Assembly (NCBI GenBank): GCA_025996755.1
Contig: BNTR01000110.1
Location: 1 to 9,498 of the forward strand
Reading direction: 5' to 3'
DNA length: 9,498 nt
DNA from: Bacteroidia bacterium
GTDB lineage: Bacteria > Bacteroidota > Bacteroidia > Bacteroidales > Azobacteroidaceae
Made by a program: the position numbers and the translations under genes. Below the pieces are notes generated by a model. It worked only from the letters and a program-made list of their open reading frames with translations, made no database searches and had not been told where the DNA came from. Positions 7,761 through 9,498 of the stretch are shown piece after piece (positions within the stretch are counted from its first letter, which is position 1; each line of letters begins with the position of its first letter).

Positions 7761-7855
7761 CGCACCCCAGCGGATTATTAGCCCAAAATTGGCTGTGCTA
7801 AAATCAATTCTTGATTTTTATTCGCAACAGCTAAATATGGCTGCTTAATTCTTTT

Positions 7856-7885
7856 AAAAAACAGGCTGCCCTTTTGAGACAGCCT
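7856..7885 (-). terminator. Rho-independent terminator, minus strand
   Basis: On the minus strand AGGCTG (7885-7880) pairs with CAGCCT (7868-7863), and the stem extends by about two more pairs including a G-U wobble. After one G follows a run of six T (7861-7856). It would stop transcription entering from the PIN remnant or the Ig/FGE gene. Confidence 0.6.
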
Positions 7886-7935
7886 CTTAATAAAGCGCTG
7901 TCCCTGCGGAACACGAATTTAACCCAAGTGGTATG

Positions 7936-7956
7936 ATTGCGGGTCAAGCCCGCAAT
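7936..7956. repeat. REP-like palindrome
   Basis: ATTGCGGG (7936-7943) and CCCGCAAT (7949-7956) form a perfect 8-bp stem around the loop TCAAG. The extended minus-strand form, GTCATTGCGGG-loop-CCCGCAATC, resembles a palindrome I recall as dispersed in many bacterial genomes and as giving spurious translations containing VIAGLTRN, which is exactly what the minus strand reads here. It probably lies in other intergenic sites of this genome. Confidence 0.65.
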
Positions 7957-7978
7957 GACAAAGCACTTTTGAGACATC

Positions 7979-8180
7979 TTATTTTTTGTTGAAAACAAAT
8001 TGCAAATCTTGCTTGCGATAGTGCACAAATTTGCCATCGCTGCTTATGAGGGGGATTTTTTCACAAATGGCTTGGGCAATAATCAGGCGGTCGCTCGGGT
8101 CGTTGTGATTTTCTACTTAACAAGGACGGTTTATCTGCAATCATATATATAAATATCGTTGTATCAATTAGATAGCGCAT
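7979..8180 (-). pseudogene. PIN-domain (VapC-type) toxin gene with internal deletion and frameshift
   Basis: The minus strand starts at ATG 8180 with MRYLIDTTIFIYMIADKPSL, the N-terminus of a PIN-domain ribonuclease, where D6 would be the first metal-binding acid. After about 24 codons the reading jumps to another frame that carries the C-terminal end of the same family: HNDPSDRLIIAQAI, then PLISSDGKF and QDLQFVFNKK, stopping at 7979. The remnant is 202 bp, not a multiple of three. Intact members have about 125-135 residues, so roughly 60 residues, including the central acidic residue and helices, are missing. The start frame instead closes at a TGA near 8061. VapC-type toxins cleave RNA and pair with an upstream antitoxin. 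The frame upstream of the ATG stays open to 8276, but this is not a recognisable antitoxin. The toxin should be inactive. Confidence 0.75.
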
Positions 8181-8278
8181 CGTTACTATTTGTTGACTGC
8201 GCGCCAATCTAACACTGTCAATTATTCTCAAAAAATCAACTCCCTTAGTAGCTAATGACAGCCCTCTCCTGCCCAAAG

Positions 8279-8313
8279 AAACCTGTTAGGTCTCGAAGAC
8301 CTAACAGGTTTTT
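8279..8313. terminator. Strong hairpin terminator, 15-bp perfect stem
   Basis: AAACCTGTTAGGTCT (8279-8293) pairs perfectly with 8297-8311 around the loop CGA. On the plus strand the stem ends in a run of five T (8309-8313). On the minus strand it ends in TTTCTTT, so it can work both ways. It lies 25 bp beyond the stop of the Ig/FGE-like gene and is the likely terminator of that gene. Confidence 0.75.
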
Positions 8314-8337
8314 CCTTGCAGATGCCTTGTGGTAAAC

Positions 8338-9498
8338 TTAGGGAAGCACCACGCGGAAGCCTATATTTTTGCTATTAGCGTCGGGTAGGCCGGGAGCGGG
8401 GCGTAAACTGTTAGAAAACGCGAAGCACATCGCCATAGACTGTACCCAGCCGCCGCCACAATATACGCGCGCGCTACCCGAAGCGGGTCCATCCGCCGGG
8501 GTTGATTCGTTGATGTTGCCGATGGTGCCCCAGTCCCAGCACCATTCAAGCACATTGCCGCTCATGTCATATAACCCTTTGCTGTTTGCGGCTTTAGTCC
8601 CTATCGGATGAGCACCGAAATCGTCATGGCTGTTTCCAACGTCAAGAGCATTGCCCTTATACCATGCTACCTTGTCAATGTCATCATCGCTTCCCGAATA
8701 GGTATAGTTCCAGTCTGGAGCATCTATATCGCCGCCTCGCGCTGCATATTCCCACTCCACTAATGTGGGCAATCGGTAGCCGGTTTTGGTTAAATCCATC
8801 TTCGCACTATCACAAGCTGTTTCGTTAGCGTCAGTGGAATTTTTAATAGGATTCCCTTCATAAGTGTACACTGGCGTTTTGCCACTCATTTGGCTATAGG
8901 CATTGCACCAGACAATCGCATCCCGCCAGCTGACGCACGTTACCGGACGGGTTGCCCTTGTGGCTGGAGTTCCCACCGATGCCTTACCGGTTCCGAAGAT
9001 TTCGTTGCGTCCGACGATTCCGCCGGGGTCATCGCCGTTGGTCACCCCTTGCCCTTCCACGCCGTCATTTGCAAAGGAGTAACCGTTTGCACGTGCCCAA
9101 GTGTACACCGCTTGCCATAAATTGTACGGGGTTTCATATTTGGCAATTTTAAAGTTTCTGACGGTTACCGTCCGACTCTGCGGAAATACCAGCCCGTTTT
9201 TGCCCTCGGTGAGGTTGCCTCCCACTATCGTAGTCCCAGCAAACATTACCATGGGGAGTCCAACTACTCCCGTTGCAGGGCTGGTTATGCTTCCGATATC
9301 GGTGCGGCTCACTTCTACGGTGATTTTTGCACCTGCATCTTGGGTATTTAAGATATAGTTTTGGGTGATTGCCCCGGAAATATACGCGCCATTCCGTTTC
9401 CACTTGTAGGTGACGCTTCCAGTAAGGTTGGTGATATTTGCAGTGAGGGTTTGTCCGAGTTCCGGGGTGCCGTTGCCGGTGCCGACGCCGCTGATGCT
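8338..9498 (-). CDS. Ig-like + FGE-sulfatase/C-type-lectin-fold surface protein, C-terminal part (truncated by window edge)
   Basis: The minus strand is open from the right edge to the TAA at 8338 (386 codons). A GTG at 9312 is not a real start, because the frame continues upstream in a coherent domain. Visible residues 1-80 form a bacterial Ig-like domain (ELGQTLTA, then SVTYKWKRNGAYISGA and DAGAKITVEVS). Residues about 85-386 form an FGE-sulfatase (SUMF1/EgtB/PvdO) domain: FKIAKYETPYNLWQAVYTWA, then YRLPTLVEWEYAARGG, GLYDMSGNVLEWCWDW and the C-terminal KNIGFRVVLP. By hand alignment to human FGE, the first catalytic cysteine is replaced by Gln (GGGWVQSMAMC) and only the second position is Cys. 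A sulfatase-activating role is therefore unlikely; a ligand-binding or structural role of the C-type-lectin-like fold at the surface is more plausible. The N-terminus, signal and any further Ig repeats are outside the window. Confidence 0.82.
   Translation of the reverse strand, partial: SISGVGTGNGTPELGQTLTANITNLTGSVTYKWKRNGAYISGAITQNYILNTQDAGAKITVEVSRTDIGSITSPATGVVGLPMVMFAGTTIVGGNLTEGKNGLVFPQSRTVTVRNFKIAKYETPYNLWQAVYTWARANGYSFANDGVEGQGVTNGDDPGGIVGRNEIFGTGKASVGTPATRATRPVTCVSWRDAIVWCNAYSQMSGKTPVYTYEGNPIKNSTDANETACDSAKMDLTKTGYRLPTLVEWEYAARGGDIDAPDWNYTYSGSDDDIDKVAWYKGNALDVGNSHDDFGAHPIGTKAANSKGLYDMSGNVLEWCWDWGTIGNINESTPADGPASGSARVYCGGGWVQSMAMCFAFSNSLRPAPGLPDANSKNIGFRVVLP

Larger units (their letters stand above)
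7571..8337. other. Gene-poor region of repeats and gene remnants
   Basis: These 767 bp contain no intact gene that I can support. In order they hold: 62 bp without a recognised signal (7571-7632); the inverted-repeat element at 7633-7760; an AT-rich 7-bp hairpin (7801-7817) followed by T residues, possibly a weak plus-strand terminator; a minus-strand terminator at 7856-7885; the REP-like palindrome at 7936-7956; the broken PIN toxin gene at 7979-8180; about 100 bp (8181-8278) that stays open in the PIN start frame but matches nothing I know; and the terminator hairpin at 8279-8313. No strong terminator sits directly behind the fimbrial genes. Confidence 0.7.

Noticed and set aside
7831..8037. 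Minus-strand ORF of 68 codons containing CFVIAGLTRN
   Set aside because: The sequence is the translation of the REP-like palindrome plus terminator DNA. It also overlaps the C-terminal part of the PIN pseudogene in another frame, so it is not a gene.
8061..8276. Minus-strand ORF of 71 codons starting MGRRGLSLATKG
   Set aside because: Only its second half, from the internal ATG at 8180, is recognisable, as a PIN N-terminus. Its end is an out-of-frame reading beyond the deletion point. It is covered by the pseudogene call.
8279..8313. Hairpin as the cruciform that follows DGR variable regions
   Set aside because: The 15-bp stem, 3-nt loop and T-run fit a terminator better than the shorter GC-rich DGR hairpins, and no template repeat or reverse transcriptase is present in the window.
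9149..9403. Minus-strand ORF of 84 codons near the right edge
   Set aside because: It is in another frame of the Ig/FGE-like gene. The frame running through 8338-9498 has clear domain motifs and stays open to the edge.
1..9498. CRISPR arrays, tRNA or rRNA genes, complete insertion sequences, riboswitches
   Set aside because: I saw no spaced direct-repeat array, no tRNA-like cloverleaf, no rRNA sequence and no transposase gene. The only mobile-type unit is the non-coding 128-bp element.

Overview
The window looks like chromosome from a member of the Bacteroidota, most likely Bacteroidales. Three things point there: a FimB/Mfa2-type anchor gene followed by a fimbrillin-type lipoprotein gene, a promoter that fits the Bacteroidetes pattern (TTG, 20 bp, TAnnTTTG) instead of the usual -35/-10, and translation starts without clear Shine-Dalgarno sequences. 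The species cannot be named from the sequence.

Layout. Positions 1-650 (minus) hold the N-terminal part of a CcsB/ResB-type cytochrome c maturation protein that runs off the left edge. Just upstream of it, on the same strand and 4 bp away, is an AAA-ATPase-like/PD-(D/E)XK protein (655-2229). A short divergent intergenic region (2230-2379) carries a promoter element for each direction. On the plus strand lies a surface-fimbria locus: a FimB/Mfa2-type lipoprotein (2380-3429) and, 18 bp later, a 1289-residue lipoprotein (3448-7317). The latter joins a fimbrillin-like N-terminus to BACON-like beta-sandwich segments and two successive copies of a glycine-rich parallel beta-helix module. A 74-codon orphan ORF (7346-7570) follows.

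Positions 7571-8337 hold no intact gene. They contain a 128-bp element bounded by perfect 21-bp inverted repeats (MITE-like), a minus-strand terminator, a REP-like palindrome, a PIN-domain toxin gene broken by an internal deletion and frameshift, and a 15-bp perfect-stem terminator. From 8338 to the right edge (minus) is the C-terminal part of a surface-type protein with a bacterial Ig-like domain and an FGE-sulfatase/C-type-lectin-like domain that seems to lack one of the two catalytic cysteines of true formylglycine-generating enzymes.

How it fits together. The anchor and the giant fimbrillin/beta-helix protein probably form one transcript for a surface appendage or tip adhesin. The repeat-rich zone separates this locus from the convergent Ig/FGE-like gene, which may also encode a surface ligand-binding protein. 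The most unusual item is the giant fimbrillin-beta-helix chimera. The most overlooked ones are the edge-truncated ccs gene, the MITE-like element and the deleted PIN toxin.
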